Source: Lamellibrachia satsuma (lineage: Eukaryota; Annelida; Polychaeta; Sabellida; Siboglinidae). Taken from it: a stretch of DNA of 64,000 bases. Positions 1 through 11,291 of this stretch are shown here, one piece after another; the stretch's first letter is position 1; each line of letters opens with the position of its first letter. Location of the stretch: the NCBI GenBank assembly GCA_033239005.1, contig BSQZ01000036.1:4050001-4114000 (forward strand), read 5' to 3'. Made by a program: the position numbers and the translations under genes. A model generated the notes under the pieces. The model ran no database searches. It saw only the letters and a program-made list of their open reading frames with translations, and was not told the origin of the DNA.

Positions 1-330
1 CTATGACATAAGACAATTCAGATTTTCGCAAGTTACTCGATTCGACGAAAGTCAATTCTTTCCACGATGTAACAAAGGTACGGGCTCTGTCATTAAACCG
101 ACACATATTACTTAAACTATTCAAGCATATTTGAACAACAACAAACCTGATTCGCGGTGGGCTAAATGAAATGATGAGGGAGATTCAACTGGGGAAACGA
201 GACCTTAAAGTATTGTTGGACGGTTGCTGCAGATCATCTTTTTCATTCGCTGCAAGCACAATCAGCTAAATTATCGTCCGAAACAACACTATGGTCGCAT
301 TCAGACGATGTGTGTCGAACACAGAAGATT
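1..330 (+). repeat. Dispersed repeat family R, partial copy
   Basis: The stretch aligns by eye with about 42235-42550: both contain 'gatataaggcaatt/gacataagacaatt', an 'attctttcgatgat'-like stretch, 'cacatattacttaaact' and 'cctaattcgtaatgggctaaatgaa'-like text in the same order. Other pieces of the family occur near 26.1-26.5 kb, 51.3/53.2 kb and, inverted, near 54.0-54.2 kb. No coding capacity is visible, so it is probably a non-autonomous element; its class is unknown. The left end is cut by the window. Confidence 0.55.
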
Positions 331-1080
331 TGCATAAATTATGTTTATTTTTGAACAAAAAAAGTCAGTTCAGGGTGTCTACTACCCTAAGTCAAAAGTG
401 CTTTGCTTTATGGAGCTGATACCTTGTCTCTTACAATATAAATGAAAATGAAGATCGGCTGGAATTACACTAGAATGTTCTGGAAGTGTCTGAATGTCAT
501 CTGGCGCAATAGCCTGAAAAAACAAAGCACTCCGTGGGGATATAGCAAGCTTTCAGACACGATTAGCATGCAGACGCCTCCAGACGCGTCACTGCTATAC
601 TCACAAAGAAGAATCAGTGTAAAGACTCGTCTTATGGACACACAATCACGGCAAGAAAAACACAGGAGAAAGAAAAACATACATCAAATGGGTTTGCAAA
701 AGCCTTGTTGTTGAAGTGACTGATCTTCCATCCCCTTATAAACAATCAACCTTTATGGAAATGGCTCGTCAATGCGTCAGTCCGCCAAAGGAGATGATAA
801 CAATGACTACTCTACGTAAATATGTGTATATTTATCCTCGGTGTTTCCAATTAGCGAGAGGCGTCAGATCGCCTCGTTGGTGAGTATACAAAGAGAAATG
901 ATGCCACACGAAGCGATGAAACAATGACGTTGTGTACACTAGGAACCACCGTCCTTCACAAATTACGGACGAAGCAACAACGTGGACATATAGGCGTCGA
1001 CGGAGAGCGTCAAATGTCAAGTAATTATTTCCTGAAAGGGTATTTAAATACGACGCTGATGTACTCGCACAAATATGTCT
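331..1080. other. No recognisable feature
   Basis: Only short open frames without recognisable domains or codon structure are present. I see no exon, RNA gene or repeat I can name. Confidence 0.5.
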
Positions 1081-1084
1081 TTAC

Positions 1085-1545
1085 GTTAGTGATTGCTATT
1101 ATGACTGCCGTTTGGAGTTGGTGGGTGGTGTTGGTGGTGGTGGTGGTGGCTGTGTTGGTGGTGTTGGTGGCGTTGGTGGTGGTGGTGGTGTTGTTGGTGG
1201 TGGTTGTGGTGGTGGTGGTGTGCTGTTGGTGGTGGTGTTGGTGGTGGTTGTGGTGGTGGTGGTGGTAGTGCCAGTGGTGGTGGTGGTGGTGGTAGTGGTT
1301 GTTGTGGTCGTGGTGGTTGTGGTGGTGGTGGTGCTGTTGGTGGTGGTTGTTGTGGTCGTGGTGGGGTTGGTGGTGTTGTTGGTGATGGTTGTGATGGCGG
1401 TGGTGGTGGTGGTGGTGGTGGTGGTGGTGGTGTTGGTAGTGGTGGTTGTGGTGATGTTGGTGGTGTTGTTGGTGATGGTTGTGATGGTGGTGGTGGTGGT
1501 TGTGGTGGTGGTTGTGGGGGTGGTGGTAGTGGTGGTATTCTTCTT
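1085..1545. repeat. (GTG)n trinucleotide microsatellite, imperfect
   Basis: About 460 bp is almost entirely GGT/GTG triplets with scattered interruptions such as gtt and gat. All three frames are open on both strands, which produces long spurious Val/Gly/Trp or His/Pro/Thr 'proteins'. It abuts the 3' end of the RT fragment at 1555, and a second (GTG)n tract lies at the other end of that fragment (7313-7440). Confidence 0.95.
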
Positions 1546-1554
1546 TCGTGTCCT

Positions 1555-1984
1555 TCACACAATGTGTTGCCACTTGCGGGCGCACGCTTTTGCTCGCTCA
1601 GCGACAGTGACGAGGTCTTCTGCGGTGCAGGCCTCATCCAGCAGTCGACAGCAGAGGAGATGGGCCATCGTCTGCAGTTCCCCACAGTTGCAGTTCAAAG
1701 ATTGGGTGTCATCAATGTATCCCCACCTCCTCATCGTACTTTTAACACGGTCAACGCCAGTGCGTAGGCGGTTCAGAGAACGCCAACAGAGCCATGCTTG
1801 GTCAGACCCCGCTGGCAGGGATTCAGCCGCCTCTAATCCCATTTTATTGGAGGCTGGTATGTCAGCTGTTTTGCTGTTTCACATCTGTATTCTTGTGATA
1901 CTAGGAGACGAGTCGAGCGGTGTCACTGTGTGCATGAAGCTCTTCCGCGACTTCAGTCGGCTAGCAGCTGGCATATGGTTGAAC
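1555..1984 (-). mobile_element. Jockey-like non-LTR retrotransposon, 3' part of RT ORF
   Basis: The minus strand encodes the C-terminal zinc-knuckle-like region typical of Jockey-type ORF2 proteins. It reads LNRLRTG, then CNCGELQTMAHLLC, then LLDEACTAEDL and ARKWQ before the stop, followed by an 'aaggacacgaaagaagaa'-like 3' end. Further upstream it reads RLKSRKSFMHTV, also a family hallmark, with a frameshift and stop around 1845-1900. It is the continuation of the fragment at 6603-7312: the two halves are separated by the LINE at 1985-6602, and reading resumes across the insertion (…DTRHQLF | NHMPAAS…). Decayed and inactive. Confidence 0.82.
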
Positions 1985-2390
1985 ATATATTAAGAAACCG
2001 TTGTTGTTAACAGAGGTAGTATTTTCTTTTCCCGGATTCAAACTCAACGAGTGATAAAAGGGAGTTTGTTTACAAGTCATTCAACCCGTGCATCGAGCTA
2101 TCGTTTACATTAGCTAATATATATATATATATATATATAAGATAAAGTGATTTATTTACTTAAATTACATACATAAGGTAATATCTGACATAGTGGTAGT
2201 CAACGTTTTCGGTAAAAAGGAATTAACAGCAGGACTTTAGCGTAAATTAGTACACACTCACTTCGTTGTTTTGTTACACAGTGTTCTCCGTATTCGCTAG
2301 GTGGCAGGATTTTTAGCCTAAAGTGTTCTTTTGATCACAAAAACAGCCTTATTCAAGGCTAACGTAGCACACTAATTAAAACTAAATTGT

Positions 2391-3629
2391 ATGATGGCCC
2401 CGTGCAAACGACAGTTAAAGGCCACAAGGCACGTAATTTGTGGCAGTTGTAGTAACTGGGTAGATTTCGTCAAGTCTGGGTGCGAAAAGTCCTGGGCTGA
2501 GGTCCAGGCAGATAGTTTTAATTTTGAGTGTAGGGGATGCGCAAGGATGAAGGAAATAGAGGTGGAGTTGAAAGAGCTGAGACTGCTCGTTGTGGCAATG
2601 GTGGGAAGGGATCAGGGGAGTTGTGCCAGTAGTTCCGGTGAGGGAACAGTAGACGATAAAGTGGGGAAAGACACAAGAGATGCTAGGGAGAGCTCACCTC
2701 AGCCTGGGAGGAAGCTGAGAGGAGGGAAGGTGACAGGTCATAGGGAGACAGGACGTAAGGAGACGGGAAGGAAAGGAACGGGAGGGAAGACAACCGGGGT
2801 GAAGGAGAGGGGGAGTAGGGGAGACAGGAGGGAAGGAGAAGGGAGTGGGGGAGACGGGAGGAAGACAACCGGGGTGAAGGAGAGGGAGTAGCGGAGACAG
2901 GAGGGAAGGAGAAGGGAGTGGGGGAGACGGGAGGGAAAACAACCGGAGTGAAGGAGAGGGGAGTAGGGGAGACAGGAGGGAAGGAGAAGGGAGTGGGGGA
3001 GACGGAAGGGAAGGGGTCAGGACAGAATGTGATGGAGGGGATCGAAAGGAAGAGTTATTCTGCAGCAGTGATAGAGGGGGTGAGGAAGAGAGCGAGGGTG
3101 TTTGTGGGGATTCGATAGTTAGGAAGACCGACAGAGTCTTAAACAAGGGAGATGATGTGGTGGTCTGCTTGCCTGGAGCCAAAATAGAGGCGATAACTGA
3201 GAGGGTAAAAACATCGTAGGCTCGGGTAAGGGTGGATCTGTTTTAGTACATGTAGGGACAAATAACGTAGAGAGGGAGGGTACAACTGCCATAGTTAGAA
3301 ATATAGGCAGTTGGTCAGAACACTAAAACAGACGCGGGTTGAGCAGGTAATACTGTCAGGGATTTTACCTGTGATGGGCAGGAGGGTCATAAATATCGAA
3401 ATTGTCGGGGATGGCAATTAACATGTTAGTCCAGAGGCTGTGTAGGGAAGGAAGTTGGATTTGTGGATTTATGGGAAAGTTTTGTTGGGAGGGGTGATAT
3501 GTACATGAAGGATGGGCTTCATTTAAGTGGAAAGGGGGCGGCAGTATTCGCGGACAAACTTTCAGCAGCAGTAGATAGCGACTTGGGTACAATGACAAAT
3601 ATTTTTGGAAGTAAACATTCTTTAAACTA
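2391..3629 (+). pseudogene. LINE ORF1: PHD-like zinc finger plus SGNH esterase, broken
   Basis: The start is ATG 2391. Residues 17-48 form a Cys-rich PHD-like finger (CGSCSNWV…CEKSW…FECRGC), followed by a short leucine-rich helix. A Lys/Gly/Arg-rich minisatellite (2735-3020) then introduces a stop at 2891. Beyond it, in changing frames, are esterase motifs: SIVRKTDRV, VCLPGAKIE, VHVGTNNVE and, near 3490-3560, YMKDGLHLSGKGAAVFADKL. This finger-plus-GDSL/SGNH-esterase layout is known for ORF1 of CR1-clade LINEs. Several stops and frameshifts make it non-functional. Confidence 0.8.
2735..3020 (+). repeat. Purine-rich minisatellite inside LINE ORF1
   Basis: Imperfect tandem copies of a GGAGA/GGGAAG-type unit with the recurring phrase 'acaaccggggtgaaggaga'. 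It encodes a Gly/Lys/Arg-rich linker and has expanded out of frame, breaking ORF1. Confidence 0.75.
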
Positions 3630-3632
3630 GAA

Positions 3633-6504
3633 GTGCAGGGGGGTTACCTAGAAGTGTCTCAAGCAGAACAAGAGACCACTAGCACAGATAAACCAATATC
3701 AAATCATCCGAAAAACATCTCTGAAACAGGTTATAGATGCGTATGTTTAAATGCAAGGAGCATAGTAAATAAGAAAAACGAATTAAACATTATGGTAGAA
3801 GATATTGACCCTCACATAATTGGTATAACTGAATCATGGGCCAACATAGATATAACAGATGCTGAATTAGGACTGACAGGATACGTAATGTTTAGGAAAG
3901 ATCGAATAGGAAGAAGGGGCGGGGGAGTTATTTTATATGTTAAAGAATCTATTCAGGCTTATGAAATGAAACTAGAAAGGGAAGCAGATTGCGATGAAGC
4001 TGTTTGGTGCAAAATTGTTTCAGGAAATTCAAAATTAACTGTTGGATTAGTTTACCGAAGTCCAAACATAAACGAAGAGGACAACACAAAAATAAAAAAC
4101 GCTATAAAGGAAGTTAGTAAAGGGGAATGTATCATAATGGGAGATATTAACCATGGACACATACAATGGAATTCTCTAGAGATCACAGGGATTGATGATC
4201 AACAATTTCTATGTTTAATCCAGGATAGCTTTCTTACTCAGCACGTACTAGAACCAACCAGGGGAGAAAATGTATTAGATATAGTTTTGTCATCACAAAA
4301 AGAATTAGTGGACAATGTAAAAATATTTGAACCATTGGGTAATAGTGACCATAATCAAATACATTTTGACATCAATGTAAAATCAGAAAGTAAAAATAAG
4401 AAAACGTACAAGAGAAACTTCCACAAAGGTAACTACAAAGATATGAGAAAATACTTAGCACAGCTAGATTGGAATAACATGCTGATGAATAAGACTGCAA
4501 TTGAATGTTGGAATATTCTAAAATATGAAATTGAGAGTATCATTGATAAATTTGTTCCCTTCCGAAAACAAGGAAAACGGTGTAGAAAGAAACACGTGTC
4601 AAAAGAGGCAATTAGAAAAATAATGCTAAAACAAACTATGTGGAGGGTTTATAGGCGTACCAGAAAGGAAGAAGACTATGCAAAATACAAAGAGGCACTT
4701 AATGCAGCTACAACTGAAATCAGACAATCTAAAAGAAGCTATGAGCAAAAACTGGCATGTAACATAAAACTGACAGCAAGAGTTTTTATGCATATGTCAG
4801 GAGTAAACAAAACGTACAAGACAAGGTTGGACCTCTAGAAGACAGTGCTGGAAATATAATATCACAGGGGTTTTTAATGGCGGAAGACCTAAATGGTTAC
4901 TTCAGTTCAGTGTTTACAAAAGAAGATATTAGTTCATTACCAGTTGCTGATGCTAAATTTCAGGGGACTAAATCTGACTATTTAGGACCGTTAGTTGTAA
5001 CTCCAGAATTGGTAGCTAGGAAAATAAAGGCAATGAAGGATAACAAATCACCGGGAGTGGATGGGATTCCTCCAAAATTACTAATGGAAACAGTAGATCA
5101 AATCAGTATACCACTTGCAAGAGTATTCAACTTGTCATTAAAAGAGGGAGTTGTTCCGTTTGAATGGAAAGAAGCAAACATCATACCATTATTTAAAAAG
5201 GGTTCGAGAAATAAGTCAGAGAATTACAGACCAGTGAGTTTAACGTCAGTGATTTGTAAATTATTAGAAAGGTTAATTAAAGACCATATGGTGGACTTCC
5301 TCGTTAAGCATAAATTATTAAATTCATCTCAACATGGATTCCTTAAAGCGAGGTCATGCTTAACAAATGTGTTATGTTTTTGGAAGAAATCACTAAGTGG
5401 ATAGACGAGGGATCGCCAGTAGATATTATCTACTTAGATTTTCAGAAAGCTTTTGACAAAGTGCCACATCAAAGATTGCTACTTAAATTAAAAGCCCATG
5501 GTATCGGGGATAGCATAACTGACTGGATAGAACAATGGCTGACTGACAGAAGACAACGAGTTGTAGTAGATGGCGAAGTTTCAAATTGGAAATCGGTTTT
5601 GAGTGGGGTACCTCAAGGATCAGTATTAGGACCTATATTATTCTTAATTTATATCAATGACTTGGACGACAGTATAACAAGTAACGTACTGAAATTTGCG
5701 GACGACACAAAACTGTTTAGAAAGGTTAATACTGATGGTGATAAACAACATTTACAAAACGATCTAGACAGATTAGTGAAATGGTCTGAGAAATGGCAGA
5801 TGCTGTTCAATTTTGGGAAATGTAAATGCCTACATACAGGACATGGGAACTTGAATGTAAACTATAAAATGGGAGCTACTGTTCTTGGTACTACTGTAAA
5901 AGAAAAGGACTTAGGAGTTACAATAAGCGCTGATATGAAAGTTTCAGAGCAGTGTGGTATTGCAGCTTCAAAGGGTAATCAAATTCTTGGATTGATTAGA
6001 AGAAACATAACATACAAGGGAAAAAAGTTAATTATACCTCTTTATAAAGCAATAGTTAGACCTCATTTAGAATACTGTATACAAGCATGGAGACCATATC
6101 GTAAGAAGGATATAGATACGCTTGAACGCATACAAAGGAGAGCAACTAAAATGATTCCAGAACTTAGAGACCTTAGTTATGAAGAACGCCTGAAAGAATG
6201 TAGTTTAACAACTCTAGAGACAAGGAGGTTAAGAGGAGATCAGATTGAAGTTTTTAAGATATTGAATGGGTATGAAAATATTGATAGAAATATGTTTTTC
6301 TCACTCAAGAAGGATAGCAGAACTAGAGGACATGAGGTAAAACTAGTAAAGGATCAATGTAGATTGGACATCAGGAAGCACTCGTTCTCACAGAGGACAG
6401 TAAATGAATGGAACAAACTGTCTACAGATTGTGTAACTGCTAGCAGCGTGAATATGTTTAAAAACAAGGTTGACACATATATCAGAAGGGCGGGTTATAA
6501 GTAG
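3633..6504 (+). pseudogene. LINE ORF2: AP-type endonuclease plus reverse transcriptase, two frameshifts
   Basis: The N-terminal segment (3633 to about 4800) is an exonuclease/endonuclease/phosphatase domain: CLNARSIVNKK, IIGITESW, GGGVILYVK, VGLVYRSP, GDINH and NSDHNQIHF. The RT domain follows: NKSPGVDGIPPKLL, ENYRPVSLTSV, YLDFQKAFDKVPH, GVPQGSVLGPILF, the catalytic FADDTKLF and LGVTIS. The C-terminus is a typical CR1 thumb (NEWNKLSTDCVTASSVNMFKN). The frame changes once near 4795-4815 and once near 5380, in a run of T. These are single-base indels, so the copy is dead but very recently so (or one indel is a sequencing error). Confidence 0.92.
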
Positions 6505-6602
6505 GTGAACATTGTTGGACTCTCGATAAGCCAATGGCTTCCTTGTCCACTTGCCATCTGGGCCTTTGGCTTGGATGGCAAATCTTGTTAAATCTTGTTA
6601 AA

Positions 6603-7312
6603 CAGTTGGTGTCTGGTATCTGTCGTTAGTCGTGATCGTTCCATGCGGCTGGCAACAGTTCTCCTGATTTGAGGGGAGCTATGCCGGCCAGCAAGTGTAC
6701 GCTGTCGACGTTCGCCGGTTTGAGGCAGCCTGAGATGATTCGGCAGCAGTCATGTAGAGCAGGGTTCAACTTGCTTGCGTGTATGGACCTTTCCCATACC
6801 GGACAGGCATACTCGGCAGCTGAGTAGCAGAGAGCGAGACAACTAGATCTTAAAGTTGATGCTCTGCACCCCCACTTCGAGTTGACAAGTTTGCGGATGA
6901 TGTTGTTTCTTGCGTTTACTTTCATCTTGGTTTTTTGTATGTGTGTCTTAAAGGAGAGAGTTCTATCAAGATGAACGCCGAGGTACACTGGTGTTGATGT
7001 GTTGTTGAGACGGGTCCCATTCCAAACAACGTTTAATTCTCGCTTAGCGTCTCTGTTCCTCAGGTGGAAAGCACACACCTGCGTCTTAGATGGGTTTGCG
7101 CGCAGTTGGTTGAGGTCGTAGTATGTGGACAAGATGCTTAGTGCAGACGTCAGATTTACTTCGATGTTATTGAAATCTTTTTCTTGCGATGCAATGCATA
7201 AGTCGTCCGCATATATGAAACTCTGTGTATCAGTGTGCACGGGCTGATCGTTGGTGTAGATGTTGAATAACATCGGTGCCAGTACACTTCCCTGTGGTAG
7301 TCCGTTTTTCTG
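6603..7312 (-). mobile_element. Jockey-like non-LTR retrotransposon, RT palm/thumb fragment
   Basis: The minus strand starts abruptly at GLPQGSVLAPMLFNIYTND, continues through the catalytic FIYADDLCIAS, the NPSKTQVCAFHL and VYLGVHLDRTLSFK motifs and the thumb (CLALCYSAAEYACPVWERS…LLAGIAP). A single-base shift near 6675 then changes the frame to QIRRTVASRMERSR before the LINE boundary. The 5' part of the element is missing: the sequence passes directly into a (GTG)n tract at 7313. Same element as 1555-1984. Confidence 0.88.
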
Positions 7313-7440
7313 TCGTGGTGGTGGTGGTGGTGGGGTGGTGGTGGTGGTGATGGTGGTGGGGGTGGGGGTGGTGGTGGTGGTTATGGTGGTGGTGGTGGTG
7401 GTGGGGTGGTGGTGGTGGTGATGGTGGTGGTGGTGACGGT
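7313..7440. repeat. (GTG)n/(GGT)n microsatellite
   Basis: About 125 bp of GGT/GTG with GAT interruptions. It directly abuts the truncated RT fragment. Confidence 0.92.
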
Positions 7441-7502
7441 ATAAGCAACCAGTTGGTGTTTTAATGACTCAAATGGAATGGAAGGGGACGGTTGACGAAG
7501 AG

Positions 7503-7756
7503 AATGGATGCACTGCGTGGATGCACTGCGTGGATGCACTGAGTGGATGCACTGAGTGGATGCACTGAGTGGATGCACTGAGTGGATGCACTGAGTGGAT
7601 GCACTGAGTGGATGCACTGAGTGGATGCACTGAGTGGATGCACTGCGTGGATGCACTGCGTGGATGCACTGAGTGGATGCACTGAGTGGATGCACTGAGT
7701 GGATGCACTGAGTGGATGCACTGAGTGGATGCACTGCGTGGATGCACTGAGTGGAT
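7503..7756. repeat. 13-bp minisatellite, about 19-20 copies
   Basis: Tandem copies of tggatgcactgag with a 'gcg' variant of the last triplet in some copies. The copies are nearly identical, implying recent expansion. Confidence 0.93.
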
Positions 7757-7855
7757 GGTACAAGAGGAAGACCGAGACTGAAATTGGAGGACTGCGTGAA
7801 GAGACATTTGGCAGGTGTGGGAGGGGAGTAGAGAATGAGAGCGAAGGGTGGTGGA

Positions 7856-7960
7856 AACGGCAGTGAAACGGCAGTGAAACGGCAGTGAAACGGCAGTGAA
7901 ACGGCAGTGAAACGGCAGTGAAACGGCAGTGAAACGGCAGTGAAACGGCAGTGAAACGGG
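7856..7960. repeat. 11-bp minisatellite, about 9-10 copies
   Basis: Perfect tandem copies of aaacggcagtg, only 100 bp downstream of the unrelated 13-bp array. Confidence 0.93.
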
Positions 7961-8955
7961 ATCAATGACGAAGAAGAAGGAAAACAAAAACCGGCATCGA
8001 TGTCAGCAACAGGAGAGCAACAACATAGCAACGTACCCATAGGGTAGCACTGCTTGTATGAGTGAGCTTGTTCGTCTCACATGCACCGGTCTTCCGCTGG
8101 CGTCGTCAATTAACACGGAGACGAATAGTCCCTCCGGCGATTTCCGGTGGAGAGTGCAGCTGCTCGAGCGAACGCGGCGGCCATTATTATGCGTCATTCG
8201 ATTACGCACGTCCCGGAGCAATGAATTAATCGTTTCAAAAGTGAATTGGGCTGGCTGGTCGATACTGTTCGCGGCTTGCTCGGAGTTGCTGGTCGGCTTC
8301 CCTGTTACGCAAGGGGAGGGTCTGATTGGGAGCAAGGGAGAGAGGGAACTGAAAGAAGGGAGGGGTAATGACGGGACGAGACATGGAAGAGAACTTGAGG
8401 AATTGAGGGAGGATATCTGAAAGAGGGCGACTTGTAAAAAGTATTTGTATTGATGTATTTTTGCTTAATTATATTTATAGTCCTGTACACATGAATGTTG
8501 ATCCATGTGGGACCCCAGCCCCGAAGAGAACAACGTGTAAACTGATTCAAAAATAGAGTAGATAGACACTGAGTAAAAGAAAGCTACGCACTACCACAAG
8601 CAGAATATATGTACAGAGTGAAAACCAAGAACCTATTTGGAAAGAATGAATGATGCAGTTACTATGCAAGTTGAAACCTTTTAGACCAGAATACTAACAT
8701 GCGACTGTGTGTAAAATTATGTACAGTGACGATCATGAATAATGACATAGCTGTATAGTAACCAAATAAGAGAAAGGAGTGTCATTACAATAGAAAATGT
8801 CCATAGAACAGCTACAAAAGAACTACCAGGTATGAGCAACCTAACATACATATAGAATGAATCACTTAGTTTACCTTCAATAGCACGCAGACGTCGGGTG
8901 TGGGATATTGTGATGTTGTTTTTATAATTATGCATGACATGTAAGACAATGGACC
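7961..8955. other. No recognisable feature
   Basis: Two overlapping open frames near 8003-8420 have no recognisable motif and no splice or codon evidence. The rest is AT-rich and featureless to me. Confidence 0.4.
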
Positions 8956-8959
8956 CTCA

Positions 8960-9180
8960 CAACATATCTTAAACATTTGAAGAAGCCTATCTACTGACAT
9001 GCTATAGAGGACCTTCTCTTACATTATTTACGCAAAGGGTAAATGAAAGAATGCTTTCCCTCTAATTATCCGAACTATATAATAACCTTCCAGAATCGGT
9101 AATGCAGCCAACAATATTAACTCATTTAAAAACCGCCTAGATAAATTCTAGTTAACACACATTTTGTAGGATTGTGAAGT
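8960..9180 (+). mobile_element. Decayed CR1/L2-type LINE, 3' end of ORF2
   Basis: The translation with stops reads like the last residues of a CR1-type ORF2: LFTQRVNER, then LYNNLPESVMQPTILTHLKTA and INS before the stop (compare the usual 'WN.LP..VV.A.S.N.FKNRLDKFW' ending). It is shorter and more diverged than the 1985-6602 element and from a different subfamily. Confidence 0.55.
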
Positions 9181-9184
9181 ACCA

Positions 9185-9770
9185 CTACTAACAAGTGTAA
9201 CCGGAAATTAAGAACTATTGTTAGATTCTGGGTAATAAAAAGATTTATTGACTGAGAAACCAAACGGATCCTGCGATCAGAACCATCCTAAGGTACCCTA
9301 AGCTAAACCAGCCTGTGCAGCAAACCATGGCACCGGAAAGCTGCCAGAATGTGGACCCGTTGCATAGTACATTATCTTGTGAGCCAGTTCTCGGAAGCTG
9401 GAGAGAACAGACTCTACTAACCGCTGTAATTGATGACTCGTCCGATTGAAGAACTGTGTTGCTGCTGTGTTGCTCCAGACACATCATCAAACTTATAAAA
9501 CGACGCTGTAGTTTCGCGCGACAATTTCATTTGCGATTCCGACCTAATTTCTAGCCTTGCCGAGCATTCGATTACGACTGCTTATCGGCACGGGAAAGAC
9601 GAGGGATATTGTAACGAGTTGCGCCGTGTGGATGCGATTACATTAGAGCCCATTGTCGTGCCTTCGACAACTCGACGTTATGTGACAAGAGACTCATGCG
9701 CCAATTCAGAGCAGCGACGGGATGTCGAATGCAGAAACCACACCGCATTGTCATTTGAACTCAACCGTTT
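9185..9770. other. No recognisable feature
   Basis: No domain, RNA or repeat recognised. Short open frames here lack motifs. Confidence 0.4.
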
Positions 9771-9773
9771 TCT

Positions 9774-9789
9774 TAATAATAATAATAAT

Positions 9790-9822
<33 letters not shown>

Positions 9823-9846
9823 CATAATAATCATAATAACAATAAT
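9774..9846. repeat. (AAT)n microsatellite
   Basis: About 24 AAT/ATA triplets with a few CAT/AAC interruptions. Confidence 0.93.
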
Positions 9847-9849
9847 ATG

Positions 9850-10640
9850 TTATAAAGACGATCATGGCGTGACTTCCATCCTCTTGCCGATGATAAAATT
9901 ACGAAATTTCACCTAGGGCGAAATTAGTGGGTTTTCAGCGTTTCCATTTCACTTCAATACAGTCTGCATGCAGAATTAAATACTTTAATAGTTTAGGATA
10001 CTATTTACGTTTGAATTTTCACAAAATGAATTTGAAATGAGACGAGCAAAAAAATCGAACTGTATGCTCGGAAAACTAATACTTGTTAACCTCTTTGGAT
10101 GATTACATCATGAATCGGTGTTCGAAAAGAAAATACGACACATGTGCTTCGTTTATACGACAACGTATGCGTGTGTGTGCGTGCGCGAGTGCGTGCGCGA
10201 GTGGTTTCGCGCGTTCGTGTGTGCGCGCGTGCGTACGTGATTGTGTGCGTGCCTGGTCTGCTGTCTATGCAAAGGAAAGCAAAATACCACACGCGGGTAA
10301 ATATGTAACTGGCCGTGGACTTCTAACTATACAGAAGTTGGGGTTGGCAGATTACAATACAATAAAGACGTGTACACATCGACGTTACGTGCACTAGCTT
10401 TGCCGCTAATGTGATATAAACAGTACCGGATTAACCATAGTACAAGGGATACACTCGTTCCAGGTTCCACAAAAACGGGCGCTACAAAGTCAATCATAAT
10501 CCATCTGATTAGCCGCTCAGGGCCTCTGTTTGTTTCCCTTGAATCGGGCTCTGATCTCTGTTCAACTTCCGTGCTCTAGTTGTGAATGTGACACGTACTC
10601 GTCGAGCAGGATGAAGAGAACGTCAGAAACTACGCTGCAT
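9850..10640. other. Gap with a GT/GC-rich tract and a weak dispersed repeat
   Basis: A purine/pyrimidine-alternating tract (gtgtgcgtgcgcgag) lies at 10163-10255. Positions 10420-10480 ('ggattaaccatagtacaagggatacactcgttccagg') resemble 27685-27725 ('ggattaaccatgtacaaatgatacactcgtaccagg'), so both belong to a dispersed family of unknown type. Nothing else recognised. Confidence 0.5.
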
Positions 10641-10644
10641 TTTC

Positions 10645-11185
10645 TGGTATGTATGTGTGTATGCCGTCGTATGTATGTGTGTTTGCCGTCGTATGTATGT
10701 ATGTATGTGTGTATGCCGTTGTATACATGTGTGTATGCCGTCGTATGCATGTGTGTATGCCGTCGTATGTATGTGTGTATGCCGTCGTATGTATGTATGT
10801 GTGTATGCCGTCGTATGTATGTATGTGTGTATGCCGTCGTATGTATGTGTGTATGCCATCGTATGTATGTGTGTATGCCGTCGTATGTATGTGTGTATGC
10901 CGTCGTATGTATGTGTGTGTCGTCGTATGTATGTGTGTATGCCATCGTATGTATGTGTGTATGCCGTCGTATGTATGTGTGTATTCCGTCGTATGTATGT
11001 GTGTATGCCGTCGTATGCATGTGTGTATTCCGTCATATGTATGTGTGTATGCCATCGATAGCAATCTGTGAATGCTTATGCTCAAACATAATTAAATAAA
11101 CGTTAAGCCTTAATGTACGGGGTTACCTCCACAATCAATACCACGCGTCTCGGTTTTCGTCTTTCACGCATTCGGTAAACCCCCC
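10645..11185 (+). repeat. Dispersed element with 22-bp minisatellite core (copy 1)
   Basis: Positions 10645-11055 are about 18 tandem copies of a 22-bp unit (gccgtcgtatgtatgtgtgtat), some with an extra TATG. The 3' flank 11056-11185 ('tgaatgcttatgctcaaaca…taaacgtta…ccacaatcaataccacgcgtctcg…cattcggtaa') is shared with 28360-28475, which follows a second array of the same 22-bp unit. The array is therefore part of a dispersed element rather than an independent local expansion. Confidence 0.82.
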
Positions 11186-11291
11186 CACACACCCCCACAG
11201 AACACGTTTGTACCGGGCCCTCACATTGTTAATGCGGCACTTCATATAAATACTGGCCTGTAATGAAACACGTGCTTGAAATGGAACTTAC

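Larger units (their letters stand above)
1985..6602 (+). mobile_element. CR1-like LINE, near full length
   Basis: This non-LTR retrotransposon has a 5' UTR (about 1985-2390), ORF1 (2391-about 3629, broken), ORF2 (3633-6504, two frameshifts) and a 3' UTR ending in a tandem 'aaatcttgtt' tail, as CR1/L2-type elements end in short tandem repeats. The borders are set by the interrupted minus-strand RT gene, whose codons resume exactly on both sides. The 3' UTR ('ggactctcgataagccaatgg…cttgtccacttgccatctgg') recurs at five other places in the window as 5'-truncated copies. ORF2 is otherwise intact, so the copy is young. No clear target-site duplication beyond a few bases. Confidence 0.88.

Noticed and set aside
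1025..1993. Long open frames on both strands rich in His/Pro/Thr or Gly/Val
   Set aside because: They are translations of the (GTG)n microsatellite, open in all frames.
7381..8040. Minus-strand frames with ASTQCIHSVHPLS and FHCRFTAVSLP repeats
   Set aside because: Products of the 13-bp and 11-bp minisatellites. The unit lengths are not multiples of three, so all frames repeat.
8003..8420. Overlapping open frames of 110 and 120 residues on opposite strands
   Set aside because: No recognisable motif, splice context or homology; chance frames in a GC-richer patch.
10530..11099. Cys/Val/Tyr-rich and His/Thr-rich repeated frames
   Set aside because: Translations of the 22-bp minisatellite.
1..11290. 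Remaining rapsyn exons (last TPRs, coiled coil, RING-H2)
   Set aside because: No minus-strand segment with the expected CxxC…H..C RING pattern or TPR text was found; they are probably outside the window.
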